From: Paralvinella palmiformis
Lineage: Eukaryota; Annelida; Polychaeta; Terebellida; Alvinellidae
DNA length: 64,000 bases
Direction: 5' to 3'
Assembly: GCA_025642065.1 (NCBI GenBank)
Contig: JAODUP010000427.1
Span: 743,501 to 807,500, forward strand
Made by a program: the position numbers and the translations under genes. Numbering within the stretch: position 1 is the stretch's first letter; the number at the start of each line of letters is the position of its first letter. The notes beneath the pieces are model-generated. The model was not told the DNA's origin. It worked only from the letters and a program-made list of their open reading frames with translations, and made no database searches. Positions 44,017-55,880 of the stretch are shown here, piece after piece.

Positions 44017-47000
44017 CTAGTATATAAAAGGAATAACTGCTTTCCTATTTTTGGGATAGTCTTCTTTAAATTTTTCCAAGTACCACCTGAAATAGACAAG
44101 AATAATAAATATACAAAAAGCATTTTGGCTAAGCCTTGCCAAAAAAAAGAATGTTGACTGGTTAAATTATAAAAACCATATCCAAAACAAAGTATACTAT
44201 GAATAACAATAGACAATCATATTTAGCTGCTACGATAATGAGTGATGTTTTATGGCCACTTTTGTGCACATGTTAGGTTAAATGGGCCGTATATTTAGCT
44301 GGGAAAATGAATGAATAAGAACATTTTGTTAAGTGTGAATATAGTTATATGGCACGATTAACTGATTTCTTACTTGGTTGAAATAAGTTGACCGACTTAG
44401 AAACTACTGAAGAACAAACGAAATGTGAGTGCCACTGCTTCATAGGCTAATATTACAAGACTTCAATTTATGTCCCATTTGGAATCTCCAGGTTAAACAA
44501 GTGTTACAATAGTTTATTGATATCATGAACAACAGACAGTTTTCTATGTTATGCTGATAGTTAAAAATAGCTGATTGTTGACAACTTTCTATTTCCACAC
44601 AATTGTTGTCATAACTTGTAATTATACAATGCACTTTATTGTTTTATGCAATTAACTTCTAGCCAGATTGTCTGAACCATTGTTCCAGTTGGAATTTAGA
44701 TACACTAGTGTTCTATAATTGTCTTTGCTATTAAACTTTAAAGTCATAATAATATGTTGAAACATAACATTAAATTATGCAGGAGCCATCATTGGTAATA
44801 CAGCCCTTATATTGGTAAATTATCAACAAGAATCATTTCTCATATAAATAATCGTTCCCTATAAAAAGTGCTGCCAGACAGGAGTTAAACCGAACTGAAA
44901 TATGGAAGGGATGAAATACGGTACGGATAGAAGGATGGAGAGAAGCAAAGGAAAGTCAGCGGAAAACAATTTAAGAAATACATCAGGTCAATTCGATTCT
45001 GGAATTTTGTTAGAATTTGGATCATGCCCACAAAAGTAATTTACCATTGAACTTTTCCTTTACCAAAAAAAAAAGCAATAACATTACTGTGATAGTGCAT
45101 ATTTAACTAATATTTACACTTACCAACAAGATAAATGGGTTATTAATTAATTACTACACACTGAATACAAACCATCTAGGAGGAATTAAACTTTTAACTA
45201 ACTGACAATCAGGCGACAGCCAGGGGTCTCTACCCCAAATTTCAACAACAATCAGGTCAACTGACAGTTGGCTGTCAAGGATTGTCTAAACACAAAATGT
45301 GACGCCATGCAACCAAACAATACAATACCCAGTGAATCTATATATCAGGTCAGTCCAATACAGAGGCTTAACGAAATTACAACATCCTTTACAAAGCATT
45401 TACCTGTGATGACTCCGAGCTCTAGGTATCAAATTAGCAGCTGTCAAAAAAGCAAAAGCAAAGGCTGGCAGACTGCAGCAGGCCATGGCAAAACCTGACC
45501 ATTCTATGATCTCACCAAAAAAGTTGGCACCAGATATGTACTGAAACATACCACCTGAAAGAGAATGAGGTAAGATTTACACATTTACCTATGGCTACAT
45601 AGGTCTCACATTAATTACTCTACACATGTAGTACTATCAATAATATTAAAATATGTTACCTGTAGGGTCAGAAAATACTTTTAAAATGTAAGATTTATTA
45701 GTTCAACAAATATTTATACAAGCCAATTAAGAATCATAACATCCCTCTACAACCCATTTAATAATCACAACTTAAGTTTACAACTCAATCAGGCTTTAGC
45801 AGTAATGATTTACAAATGGAATAAATCATAACATTGATTATACTTAAATCAACTTTATTAAATAAAATTGATTAAAGTATAATCCACAAATGAAAATAAA
45901 ATTATTTGTTGAAGAAGGGCTTAAATGAATGCTTAGGTTAAAACAATTTCCTTGTGTGCGATAATAGGTTTATTCTAAATCTAGTTTATGCTTTTATGAT
46001 TTGTTCACTGAAAACAAATTCCTATGCCAATCTAATATGGGACATGTTGTATTTTATTTATATTCTATAATATTATTAATAACATCAACATGTACCATAA
46101 TCTCATTTCAAGTGCTGCATATTAGTGCTGATTTCTCTAAGCAGGAAATATTCTCTCGGCCATATGTCCGAGGTGTGATCAGCACCAATGTTAAGTGACT
46201 CGACTCTTGGTAGATAACATCACTAAAAAGTCTATAAATGGTAACTGGTGTGTTTATATCCACAATATCCAAGGCACTGTACATGTTTGTATAAACATAC
46301 AACATATATACTGGTAATATAAATTGTGACTAAAAATTCAATTTAAAGAAATACATACCATAAGGTATTTTGTATCCAGTTTCGCACTCTTTTCTAAGAT
46401 TCCTGAGGATGTGGTCAGAGTGTACATTGATGCTGAATCCCAACATAAAGATTATGAAACCTAAGTAGAGATATGCTAGAATTAATTAATATGAAGCATT
46501 ATCAATAAAAAATGGTAGCTAGGTAATGATTAATATTTTGCAACAACATAATAATCACTAGGTAGTTAAAATTTTCCAAGTTTAAAAGAAATTTGGTATG
46601 TGAATCAATACATTTATAGACCACCCTTCAAGATGACAGACGTGTCAGATGCTGCTCAAGGTTAAAGAAATATGGCTTAAATCATTTTAAATATCACAAT
46701 TTGTTTTCTTTGATATTTTTAATATGGTCCTGGTACCCTAGGGTATATTATATTTTGATTACCCACATAGAAAGACACTAGCTATTGTTACCATAATTGC
46801 AGATTATAATTCACAACAAATTACATGTCAAGTTTTTGCCCACAGATAAGTTAGTCCTAAATATATGTTGAAATTTGTCACACTTTAATTGTAACACAAC
46901 AATTATTTCCACATTAAAATTATGATTAAACAGTTTGTTACAGTTCAAAGCAGCTATACGTATAGCAAGCACCTGTTAAACAGAATAACTAGTAGCTGAA

Positions 47001-47801
47001 AAAAGATGGTTATCAATTAGTGAATTACTTTTAGTTATCAGCTGTATTTGTTTTGAAACAACATTGTTGGAAGTATTATAACTGCAAGGCAAAAATCACA
47101 ATATTAGCACTTGAAATGAATTTATGGTACATGTTGATGTTATTAATAATATTATAGAATATAAATAAAAATTAGCAAAATGCTGCATTTTTCAGTAAAA
47201 GGTTTATGATAATTACTAATTATGAATTGACAGTTAAACTAAAAGACAAACGTGTGCAGTAATTAATGTTTACTGCTTAATAGTTGGAATTTCTGAGTAA
47301 ATTTTGCAGTCTTACAGAAATTTTATATCCTTAGAAATATCAATTATCTGATATTACTTCTAGATTGTGCTTAATGCAGTTATCCCTTCCATTACATCAA
47401 ACCACCCAAAAAGGCGACCTGAAGCTCTTAGATTATATAGATCCATACGGTAAGGAGGGGGTCCTGATACAAATAATAACCTAAGCCTAAACTGAAATGA
47501 GAAGTCTTTTATAGAGAAATAAACACAATATCTAAATAAACATAACATCTAAATAATAAGTCATGATGTTGAATAAACTGGTAACTGAAATAGCAGTTGT
47601 CCATGCATTTACCTGTTAAAAACATTGGGTGATATGTCCAGTTTTGAGGTAGTACAGCGTACTTGATCAAATAGCATCCCTGGATGTAGCCATTATAACA
47701 ACAGACAGTAAATGATAAAAGAAGTATCAAAATTGGTGTTGGCTTGCCACCTTTGATCAGTAATGGAAATATAAAACACCTGTTGTAATATAGTGAATAT
47801 C

Positions 47802-47835
<34 letters not shown>

Positions 47836-48492
47836 CGTGTGTGTTTAAATTGGTGATAAATTAATCTGTACTATAACAAAGATTCACACAAAATCAACAT
47901 ACTAACTTATTTCATATTTGTTTTACAGTGGTCCAGTGGACTTTAGTCTTTATAAATATTATTCACTCTAGATAGTGAATGTAGTTTCATAAGAATAGAA
48001 ATGCGTTGAATTCGTGGCAAATAATCATTTATTTCATTGGTCCAATACAACATGTTCCATATTAGATTGGCGTAAGAATTTGTTTTCAGTGAACAAATCA
48101 TAAACTAGATTTAGAATAAACCTATTATCGCACACAAGGAAATTGTTTTAAAAATCTCCAATGTAAACAAACGCTGACCTTTGCAAATAATGCCCAAGGT
48201 ACATCATCAGCAATATAAAATTAGCTGTATCCGTGATCCTTGATGGTGTATATAAATACAAATAGCCAGGGATACAGAAGGCTGGCAATTCCTGTATAAA
48301 CCAGGCAAGACGAGCCGACACTCCAGGTCCCCATGCAATACCAGAATATCGCCCGTAAGGCGCGTCAATAAACAGCAGGGCAATGAATAGAACTACCGCT
48401 GTAATAACCAAAATATACGAGAGTAATATGATGAGTGCCTGCTCATCTTGCCAAATGTAAGACATTGTCAGTCCAAAATTTAACCACAACAT
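44017..48492 (-). CDS. SRD5A: 3-oxo-5-alpha-steroid 4-dehydrogenase (SRD5A1/2 type)
   Basis: Five exons: 48492-48179, 47779-47613, 46460-46359, 45554-45404 and 44086-44017 (TAG). All phases join to give 267 residues (human SRD5A1 259, SRD5A2 254). The enzyme is a multi-pass ER membrane protein that reduces the delta-4 double bond of 3-oxosteroids with NADPH. Conserved landmarks are the FIQELP motif with its catalytic Glu (E68), HY at 101-102 (SRD5A2 Y91 equivalent), SINVHSDHILRNLR, YISGANFFGEIIEW in the cofactor pocket, and the C-terminal WYLEKFKEDYPKNRKAVIPF. It resembles SRD5A2 slightly more at the end, but the 1/2 split is not resolvable here. The first ATG is used; M10 also has a good context. 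The 3' UTR runs into the hAT element 43 bp after the stop. Confidence 0.93.
44236..44292 (-). mobile_element. SINE group A, truncated copy 6
   Basis: Tail fragment (TGATGTTTTATGGCCACTTT, TTAAATGGGCCG) in the last SRD5A intron. Confidence 0.65.
45213..45245 (+). repeat. SINE group B tail fragment
   Basis: CAGCCAGGGGTCTCTACCCC, inverted relative to 34690-34780; in SRD5A intron 4. Confidence 0.55.
45940..46117 (+). repeat. Inverted composite of two SRD5A intron segments
   Basis: 45940-46053 is the near-identical reverse complement of 48044-48150 (intron 1) and 46050-46117 of 47106-47170 (intron 2). The two source segments lie about 0.87 kb apart on either side of exon 2 but are fused here at a short ATT overlap. 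Confidence 0.75.
47804..47832. repeat. (AT)n microsatellite
   Basis: AT run just upstream of SRD5A exon 2. Confidence 0.95.
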
Positions 48493-50135
48493 TTGACCCC
48501 TATTTTAAGAGGCAACCTTGTGGATACCGTATGTCCTATATGATCGCTTGGCGGCGCCACGTTCTCCACACCCGACCACCGAGCTGACCAGCCCGCCAAA
48601 ATGCTCAATGGCTTCAATGCCATTCCATGTTTTGCGTACAGTTATTGAATTTTGGTTTAAATACGCACATATATCTGTATGATTTTAAAATGTGTGACAG
48701 AGACTACCGGTATGTCACGGACTCGATAATCATATTCTCGTTTATCCCATACATTGTCATGCAACAAACTTTGTCGGATCAACAAATTCTGATTGTACAT
48801 AAAACAGAATCACTGTTAAGGAAGTCAGATCTAATTGCCCATGGGCCCTTTTATCCTACTAGCCTATAGAAGCCACTGGTTCCAGGTGAAAGAAGTGTCA
48901 TTGGGGATGGTCTGGTCAACTTGGAGGTACACCAAACAGAAGCACTAAACAAAGCCAGATCTATTTGCACTAGGTGACCCATTTATTTGATAGTGTCTTT
49001 CACATACATACATTTTTATTAGCACACTACTCAATATTTGGAATACGGACAGTTGCTCTGAACTTTAATTCTCTAATAATTGGTAATATTCAGCTCATTA
49101 ATTATATAGATAATATGATGCTAAGAAATATATTTCTGAATTAAAAATCATTTCATTTTTTAAATTTTACCTCATTAAAAATTCACTGGTGAGCAAGTGT
49201 CCACTTTTTCATTTTGTTTGGTGAGCAACCCTAATATTTGACACATGAATGTCTACATGAATAGTAGAAATATAACCAAATAATGACATTTATTGTTCTA
49301 AATACTGTCTATCTGAACAGTTAAATAGTCTAATTCAGCACTGCCTCTGAGAATCCTATAGCAGAATACCACCTTAAAAGCTTTACTGCTGCATAGAAGA
49401 TTTTGCACTTTAGTGTGAATATTTACAAAGTTTGAAAATATTTGCTCAATTGATGCTGATGAAACTGAACCCATTGAACATTTTGTGTAGTGGACTATTA
49501 TTAGCTTGCTGATGATTACACTTTTTGCACTTTGCACATTTCTTATTTCCAACGGCAACATGTAAAAAAAATTCCCAGGTGGAATTCCCTAGCCTTCCAC
49601 CTTTAAACAGTACTAAAGGCTGGATATCAAATAATAATCGCAGTATTAGTTCAATAATTTAAGCCAACAAGCAGGTATGCATCAATGTGATATAACACTA
49701 CGATCATGAGAAAGTGTAACACTGCTTCAAATTAAATTCAGACTGGCTTTCTCCTATTTAATAGCTGCATTTTATTTAAATTGAGTTTTTTACAAGTCAG
49801 TGTAAAAAAAGCTAAAAAAACTGTAAAAAAACTTTTTACATGACATTAATAAACATTAATTAACGGTGTTAATAACGTCTGTATAAAAAACCTCCCAACC
49901 CTGACATATTGCATGTTGCATATCATTATTTATATTTATGTATAATAACGGAGAAAACAGTATACATTAATTATAAATATTCAAATTGTACAAAAAGCAG
50001 CATTAATTATTATGTTGCTAACATCTTATCTAAAGATAGGCCTATATTTGCAACATCCATAAACAACACATAATATTGGCAGAGCATACACAAATTCAAA
50101 AATATAACAATATACATGTAGATGTAAGATGAAAA
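48493..50135. other. Upstream of SRD5A; no gene seen
   Basis: The first 130 bp are the SRD5A promoter side and GC-richer (GGCGGCGCCAC near 48550). The rest is AT-rich with short frames only. Confidence 0.55.
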
Positions 50136-50143
50136 TTTTGAAT

Positions 50144-50230
50144 GTTGGCTAAATGACCCCCCTGCAAATATTGGCTAAATGTCCGTTGGCTAAATATCCA
50201 TTGGCTAAATGTCCGTTGGCTAAATGTCCG
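50144..50230 (+). repeat. 15-bp minisatellite, array 1
   Basis: TTGGCTAAATG then a CCCCCCTGCAAATA spacer, then four tandem units of TTGGCTAAATGTCCG with one variant. Confidence 0.9.
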
Positions 50231-50793
50231 GATACCGTTAATTACAGACACTATAAAGAAATACTTATTTGAGCGATAGATTTAAATGAGATTATTATGG
50301 CTCGCTATGGTTTTTTTCTGTTCTTAAATGACTCAATATTTTATTCAAGTATATTTATACTTAGCGCCCAGTTAAGAAATATAAAATATGGAAAGAATAT
50401 AGATAACACAAACAAATATATTTTATACGATGTAGACTTAATAGTAGGAATATTGACAATGTACACCTATGGACAACATGTCAGAAATAAAGAATGTATT
50501 ATCTGCAATATTTGTGTTTTCAGATTTTAGAGTATAAGACATTTGTTTGTGATCATTACACTCGTACAATGAATTGAATAAAATTCAATTACATACACTA
50601 TGACGATTGAATATAACAGCTGTAGACTATATGTAACATCCATGTTTGCAAGTTTTAGAATATGAAACATCACTTTGTGTTTGTTACATTTGTACAATGA
50701 ATTACAAAAATACAATTACATACAATGTTTTGTGTTTATTGAAACAACTATATTTATGAAAACTTACATAAACATAATCAAAAATTTTGAATG

Positions 50794-50909
50794 TTGGCTA
50801 AATGTCCCCCCTGCAAATATTGGCTAAATGTCCGTTGGCTAAATGTCCGTTGGTTAAGTGTCCGTTGGCTAAGTGTCCGTTGGCTAAGTGTCCGTTGGCT
50901 AAATGTCCC
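50794..50909 (+). repeat. 15-bp minisatellite, array 2
   Basis: Same leader (AAAATTTTGAATG), same CTGCAAATA spacer and same 15-bp unit as array 1, here six units including TTGGCTAAGTGTCCG variants. About 650 bp of AT-rich sequence separates the arrays. Confidence 0.9.
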
Positions 50910-50939
50910 GGATTCGTCTGGAACATGGTGGTGACGTGC

Positions 50940-51697
50940 TCGCGTGGTAGCAGGGGCAGATACATTAAGTTCCGACAGAGGGCGTGTGTGCCCGGATCCT
51001 GATTATGAAAAGTACCGAGGTCCGGGAAGCCGGCGTTCTCTCTTTCACAACTCCGAACTCATGTGGTCTCGAATCTACTTTATTTCTCTATACTCAAAAC
51101 TGTACAAAAACTATACACTTCTCGAAACTCTTATCGAAACTCCCGAAATCTACTAAAATCCAGATATTTATAGGAAATTGTCCCCTCAGCACCGTCAGCG
51201 TTGTTGTCCGGTAGACCCCGCATGGTCACCTGGTCTAATCAGCGCCGACTTGGCCGAGTCGAGAACAATCCCCCACTAAAACTCCTCCCATACATTCAAA
51301 TAGGTATATAAAGGGGACCCCCAGCACAATCAGCATGTTGTCCAGTGGAGACTCGCATGTCCCTTGACCCAATCTCCGCTGACTTGACGGTACCATTACA
51401 AACATTCAAACAAAGCTTTCACTCATTCAACCCACACCACGAAAACACCAATAGAGTACAAACCCCGCGGCTCTGACATCTACACCCGTGCGATCCCAAC
51501 AACCGGCTGGCCACAAATCCCCAAGCGGCACGGAACGGGTGACCACCAACTTCTTTCGCACATCAATCAATAGGAACACTATGTTTTCGCACGCATTGAC
51601 CCCACAATTGGTCGGCCACAAACCTTAAAGCGGCACGAACGGGCGATTACTAATTCTCCCTACCTAAATTAATTCGACAACCGGCCATGACGTTACA
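50940..51697 (-). mobile_element. Long terminal repeat of a Ty3/Gypsy-like element
   Basis: On the minus strand it begins TGTAACGTCATGGCCGGTTG at 51697, directly after a purine tract (GTGGGGGACG). It has TATA boxes near 51303-51315 and 51164-51175 and AATAAA at 51084-51079. A roughly 95-bp module (CAAGTC-GCG ... GGACAAC-GCTGA) and a shorter TTGTGGCC-CC-GTTG module are each present twice. The far end (about 50940) is approximate. Confidence 0.6.
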
Positions 51698-51698
51698 A

Positions 51699-51977
51699 TT
51701 ATACGTCCCCCACGTCACCGGCATAAAGACTGCGGTGCTCAGCAACAGGTGGTACTGGTTCTACTGGTAGTTCTACTGGTGGTTCTGGTTCCACGGGTGG
51801 CACTGGGTGTTGACACTGGCGGCACTGCCAATCTATCGCATCTAAATGACATGCTTCTCTATAAGCAGTCCTGGTAACACCGGTGTTACATGTCCTGAGC
51901 TGCCAACGATTACAGCCGTCGCATTCCACGCCTTTCTGACGTGGCCGGACTTCTGCATTGCACAAATACAAATACAA
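51699..51977 (-). CDS. PHD-like zinc finger at the 3' end of the LTR element
   Basis: The minus-strand frame contains RPRQKGVECDGCNRWQLRTC, then IDWQCRQC, a PHD-type spacing, followed by Pro/Val/Glu repeats (PVPPVEPEPPVELPVE) and GDVGDV, stopping at the LTR border. The usual WQH ligand is Leu here (WQL). A TTTGTGCAATGCAG just before AAGTCCGG could be a splice acceptor, so earlier ligands may lie in another exon. Similar PHD-like pieces occur in mollusc mobile-element proteins (from memory). Confidence 0.55.
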   Translation of the reverse strand: MYLYLCNAEVRPRQKGVECDGCNRWQLRTCNTGVTRTAYREACHLDAIDWQCRQCQHPVPPVEPEPPVELPVEPVPPVAEHRSLYAGDVGDV

Positions 51978-52037
51978 TTACTTTTATTTAACGTCAGTGT
52001 TTGAACAGATTTAACATTAGCCAGAGGCTAATATTAC

Positions 52038-52231
52038 TGACGATGATGATGATTGATGTTTTACGGCCACTTTTGTGCAGAGGGTAGGCTAAATAGGCCG
52101 AGCGACCTCCAAAGGTAATGAGACGAAGTGAAAGACGAAACAACCTTCAGATATGCCCACGCCGGGATTCGAACACGGGTGGTAGTGATCTGTGGTCCAG
52201 CACGCTACCGCTAGACAATGGAGGCGCCCTA
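52038..52231 (-). mobile_element. SINE group A, best-preserved copy 7
   Basis: Minus strand: GGCGCCTCCATTGTCTAGCG (A box), GTGTTCGAATCCCGGCGTG (B box), then GTTGTTTCGTCTTTCACTTC, the conserved body, and a (ATC)n tail. It is bordered by the LTR element and a gene-poor stretch. Confidence 0.85.
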
Positions 52232-52867
52232 ATATTAAGCATTTATTTATTAAAAAAAGAACAACAAGACAATTAGTTCATACCATAAACTAAAAACAGT
52301 TAATTATTTACATGTAATAAAGACCATCACCGTAAACATTATCAGTATAATCAAAACTGAACCTGAACTACTTAGTACAGCAATATGTGGTGAAGTTAGC
52401 TCTAGAACGGAAAACATTTAAAGTTATAAATATATCGTATTGTCACAACGGAAACGGAATATGTTATTTGATAAACAGTATACTGACATTTGGGAAGGCG
52501 TTAGGGATAATCTCAATATGTATGAATGTAATTAAAAATAACGAAAGAGAGACGGCAATTTAAAAAATGGTTCACATAACATATTGTTAAAGGGGATGTT
52601 AAATTCATTATTAAGTCTGTATCATATACATTTAGCTGTCGTTGACTGTTACTGGGAAGAGCTGTTTTCTGATCCACGAAGAAACTTTTGGTATTATCCT
52701 CTATATTTGCTTATGTCTAGTTAAAATATAAGTTCTCCACTACAGCATCTGATCTGTATAAATAAAAAAATATATGCGTGTCAAAATGTTGAAATAAATT
52801 ATTATAGTCAAATGGAATATTACACTAGAACATGCATTAGAACAAACTAACGTAATGATGTATAACG
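52232..52867. other. Intergenic, nothing recognised
   Basis: AT-rich sequence without a supported frame or repeat. Confidence 0.5.
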
Positions 52868-54190
52868 GGTCGGTATCAGGCTGACCCCAGTAATTAAGGC
52901 ACCTGGACTAGACAAATTTACCCAAGAGTCCTGAATGAGAGGGTTGGTGTCATTTCGTCACCCCTAAATGTCATCTTCCATAAATTACTTCGTGAGGGGC
53001 GATATTCCACCGCCTGAAAAATTGAAAACATCACGCCAATACACACGAAAGGTAAAAAGATCATGTGCTAGAAATTACAGATCAGTAAGTCTGACCTCCA
53101 CAATAGGAAAAGTCATGGAATTAATAATATGTGACCACCTGGTACATCCTATGATGGATAATCAATTATTCTGTGATGGCCAACACGGTTTTGTCTCGGG
53201 GCGGTCATGTATGACCCAGCTACTCACAGTCTTATAACGGTGGACTGAAATGTTCGACTCCAGTGACTCAATCGATGTAGTATACCTCGATTCCCGGAAG
53301 GCGTTCGATTCTGTACCGTACCAGAGACTCCATGCTAAGATAGCAGCATATGAAATCAACGGCAAACTCTTGGACTGGATACAAGTTTTTCCTGACTGAA
53401 TGTAAGCAACATGTAGAGATAGATAGCTGCCTGTCCGCATGGTTGTAGGTACTCAGCGGTATTTTCTAAAGGGAACGTTCTCGGAATCATACTGTTTGCC
53501 ATCTTAATCAATAACCTATACAGCACGTATATTTGCGGATGATACGAAGGCCTCTAGGGAATCCTCCTCGGAGACTAACTGCGACGAACTGCAAGCGGAT
53601 CGTCAATGACTCGTTGAAGTAGTAACTACTGTTCAACGCCGATAGGTGCAAGGTCCCCTATCTCGGGAGGAATAACAGACAAGTAGTTTATAATATGGGA
53701 GATACTGAGTTGCAGTCAACTGAAGTAGAAAAGGACCTCGGTGTCTATGTTGATAAGGAGCTGAAATTCCACCGGCACATTTGCTGTTAACAAGGCCTGT
53801 AGAATGCTGTGGCTCATCAAGAAGACATTCTCATGTCTAGATGAAGACACTCTGCCAAGGCTGAATAAAGCACTTGTCAGACCTCACCTGGAATATAGGA
53901 ACAATATTTGGCATCCACGTTACCAGATGGACAAATTGGCAGTGGAAAAGGTTCAGCGTCGAGCAACAAAGTTAGTCCCACATCTGAAGCACCTGTCTTA
54001 TGAACAGCGGCTAGTTGCCCTGATCCTCTCATCATTCCTACTTAAAAAACGACGAGGGAATGGTTCAGGACTGAAACTCGATATCAGAACATGTTGTTAC
54101 AGCCACTACCCTAAATTCTTTTAAGTCTAGACTCAGCAAGCACCGGAAAGATGACATGTACACGATGCAATATATTGTATGATACGAAAA
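52868..54190 (+). pseudogene. Degenerate non-LTR reverse transcriptase
   Basis: Frames switch several times, but the order of RT motifs is kept: ARNYRSVSLTSTIGKVME (near 53065), HGFVSGRSCMTQLL (53185), DVVYLDSRKAFDSVPYQRL (53270), the FADDT active-site core (53530), EKDLGVYVDKELKFHRHI (53730) and LVRPHLEYRNNIWHP through VQRRATKLVP (53870-53980). This is the CR1/Jockey-type layout of a genomic retroposon. No endonuclease domain is seen. It ends in FKSRLSKHRK shortly before a CGCA microsatellite. Confidence 0.8.
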
Positions 54191-54194
54191 CTTA

Positions 54195-54200
54195 AACACA

Positions 54201-54248
<48 letters not shown>

Positions 54249-54268
54249 CACATTATACATACTATAAT

Positions 54269-54312
<44 letters not shown>
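54195..54312. repeat. (CGCA)n and (AT)n microsatellites
   Basis: CACG tetranucleotide run to 54249, then AT run 54272-54312, just beyond the retroposon end. Confidence 0.95.
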
Positions 54313-54314
<2 letters not shown>

Positions 54315-54339
54315 AGGTCGAACCTATGCGCAGTTAGTT

Positions 54340-54612
54340 ATAACATAAAGCTCATACCTGAATGGTCGCGGATTAGAGGTCCAGAGATGCAATACTGTCA
54401 TGTGGCGACTGGTTCACTCAGCCAGAAATGAGAACCCGAAAGGACGCGATGGCTATGTGTCTGAGTAAAGATTTGCGCCTTTAATGGCAGCATATGTTGT
54501 ATGCTCCTTTGGGAGTTGAGATGTGTGCTGGGTTGAAAGAGATTTGCGTCAGGGATAATAATAATGCAATCTTGCTGATAGGACGATATATAAATTATTA
54601 TTATTATTTATA
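54340..54612 (+). mobile_element. SINE with (ATT)n tail, group E
   Basis: About 270 bp ending GGACGATATATAAATTATT and an ATT run, the same tail as near 15990-16018. The head is decayed (GGTCGCGGATTAGAGGTCC). Confidence 0.45.
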
Positions 54613-54724
54613 ATATGGGGATGTTTTATCATTGGATCTGGGTTGTGAGGTATGAAATCTCCAAATGGCTAAATTTTATTATTGTGCCAAATTTTTGAAA
54701 ATCAAGATTTGCAAGGCTTACACG

Positions 54725-55100
54725 TTACAATCTAAGTCTTTCCGATCACTTTCCAGAGCAAGGTGGCCGAAAGCGATATCCAGATCAATTTTCTGCTCGT
54801 AATCAACTGCTGCCTCATATTTCGCAGTTGCTTCGGGGCCTCTTCGCGAACCTCTTCCAGCGCCTCGTTTCGTTCTTCCTCTGCACTAAATATATCGTCT
54901 GTCGTCTCTGTACACGGCCTCATCTGATGAATGGATGTCTGTACCGTATTAAACTTCGCATTCAAGCTGGACTGTCGGCACGAGTACGTCTACCCACTCC
55001 TCCACCTGCTCGAACGCTGGTAACGCCTACCATACATTCGTTTTCCATCCGCTTTTGGTAGCTTGCCCCGGATTTCCTGGATCTGGTCCAAGGACAGTTT
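54725..55100 (-). pseudogene. Unclassified element X, copy 2, first frame
   Basis: Minus strand: LSLDQIQEIRGKLPKADGK, DDIFSAEEERNEALEEV, then in the neighbouring frame DIAFGHLALESDRKDLDCNV. Each block has a counterpart at 36402-36800. Stops and shifts are present. Confidence 0.55.
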
Positions 55101-55399
55101 TCATCGAGGCGGCATTATTTTTTTTATGTGTCTTTGCACTTGTCTAGTTCTGCAAACAGAAAGCCAGGAATTTGCTGTAGATTTCCTACTTTTCCTAGGG
55201 CTTTTTGGCATATGTAGAGTAAGTAGTATGCATTTTCCAAAGACTGTCCAGAACGCCGCAGAAATCATGTGTGTAGTTTATGGAGGTTAGGTCGTAGCCA
55301 TAAAAAGGGCCAGGATATAGCTCAAGCCACTTCTGCCGCGTCCTGCAGCCGTGTGTCGAGTTCGATGTGCGCGATTGTCTCGCGGATGGCGCTCTTCCT

Positions 55400-55880
55400 G
55401 ACATTCTCTCTCTAGCCTCGATTGTGTGGATGGTGTTCGTTTGCATATGGACGACCCTTTTTGCACCGCTTACGTCATCAGTCGTGCAGGAGACAAGGCG
55501 GGTTTGGCAGCGCAGATACCAGAAGTACTATACGTCATCCACGAAAGTTGGAAGCCCCTCGAAAAGATGATGATCGATGTTTACGGCCACTTTTGTGCAC
55601 ATAGTAGGCTAAATGGTCCGAGTGACCTCCAAAGGTTAAGAAGCAAAGTCAAATATGAAAAACCCCCTTCGAGCTCACATGTTAGAGATCTTTGCTCCAT
55701 CACGCTACCAGTTAGACCAAGGAGGGGACTATGTGTTTACGACTCCTGTTGGCGGCAAGGTAGTCGACTTGGGCGTGGTGTGTGACGAGGCTGCTCTCGT
55801 GGGAGTTATCGATAAGGAGGTGAGCGGCCACAGCCATAATGTCGTAGGATTCGTTTTGGTGGCACGCAATACCTAGCCTA
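55400..55880 (+). pseudogene. Unclassified element X, copy 2, second frame, split by a SINE
   Basis: Plus strand: DDPFCTAYVISRAGDKAGLA and VLYVIHESWKPL before the SINE at 55565-55730, then VVCDEAALVGVIDKEVSGHS and VGFVLVARNT after it. Counterparts lie at 36401-35920 on the minus strand, so both copies keep the same head-to-head layout. Confidence 0.55.
55565..55730 (-). mobile_element. SINE group A, copy 8
   Basis: Tail GATGATGATCGATGTTTACG to head GCTACCAGTTAGACCAAGGA (plus-strand reading); inserted into element X copy 2. Confidence 0.75.

Noticed and set aside
50144..50909. CRISPR-like array
   Set aside because: Units are contiguous 15-mers without variable spacers, in a eukaryotic genome; a minisatellite explains it.
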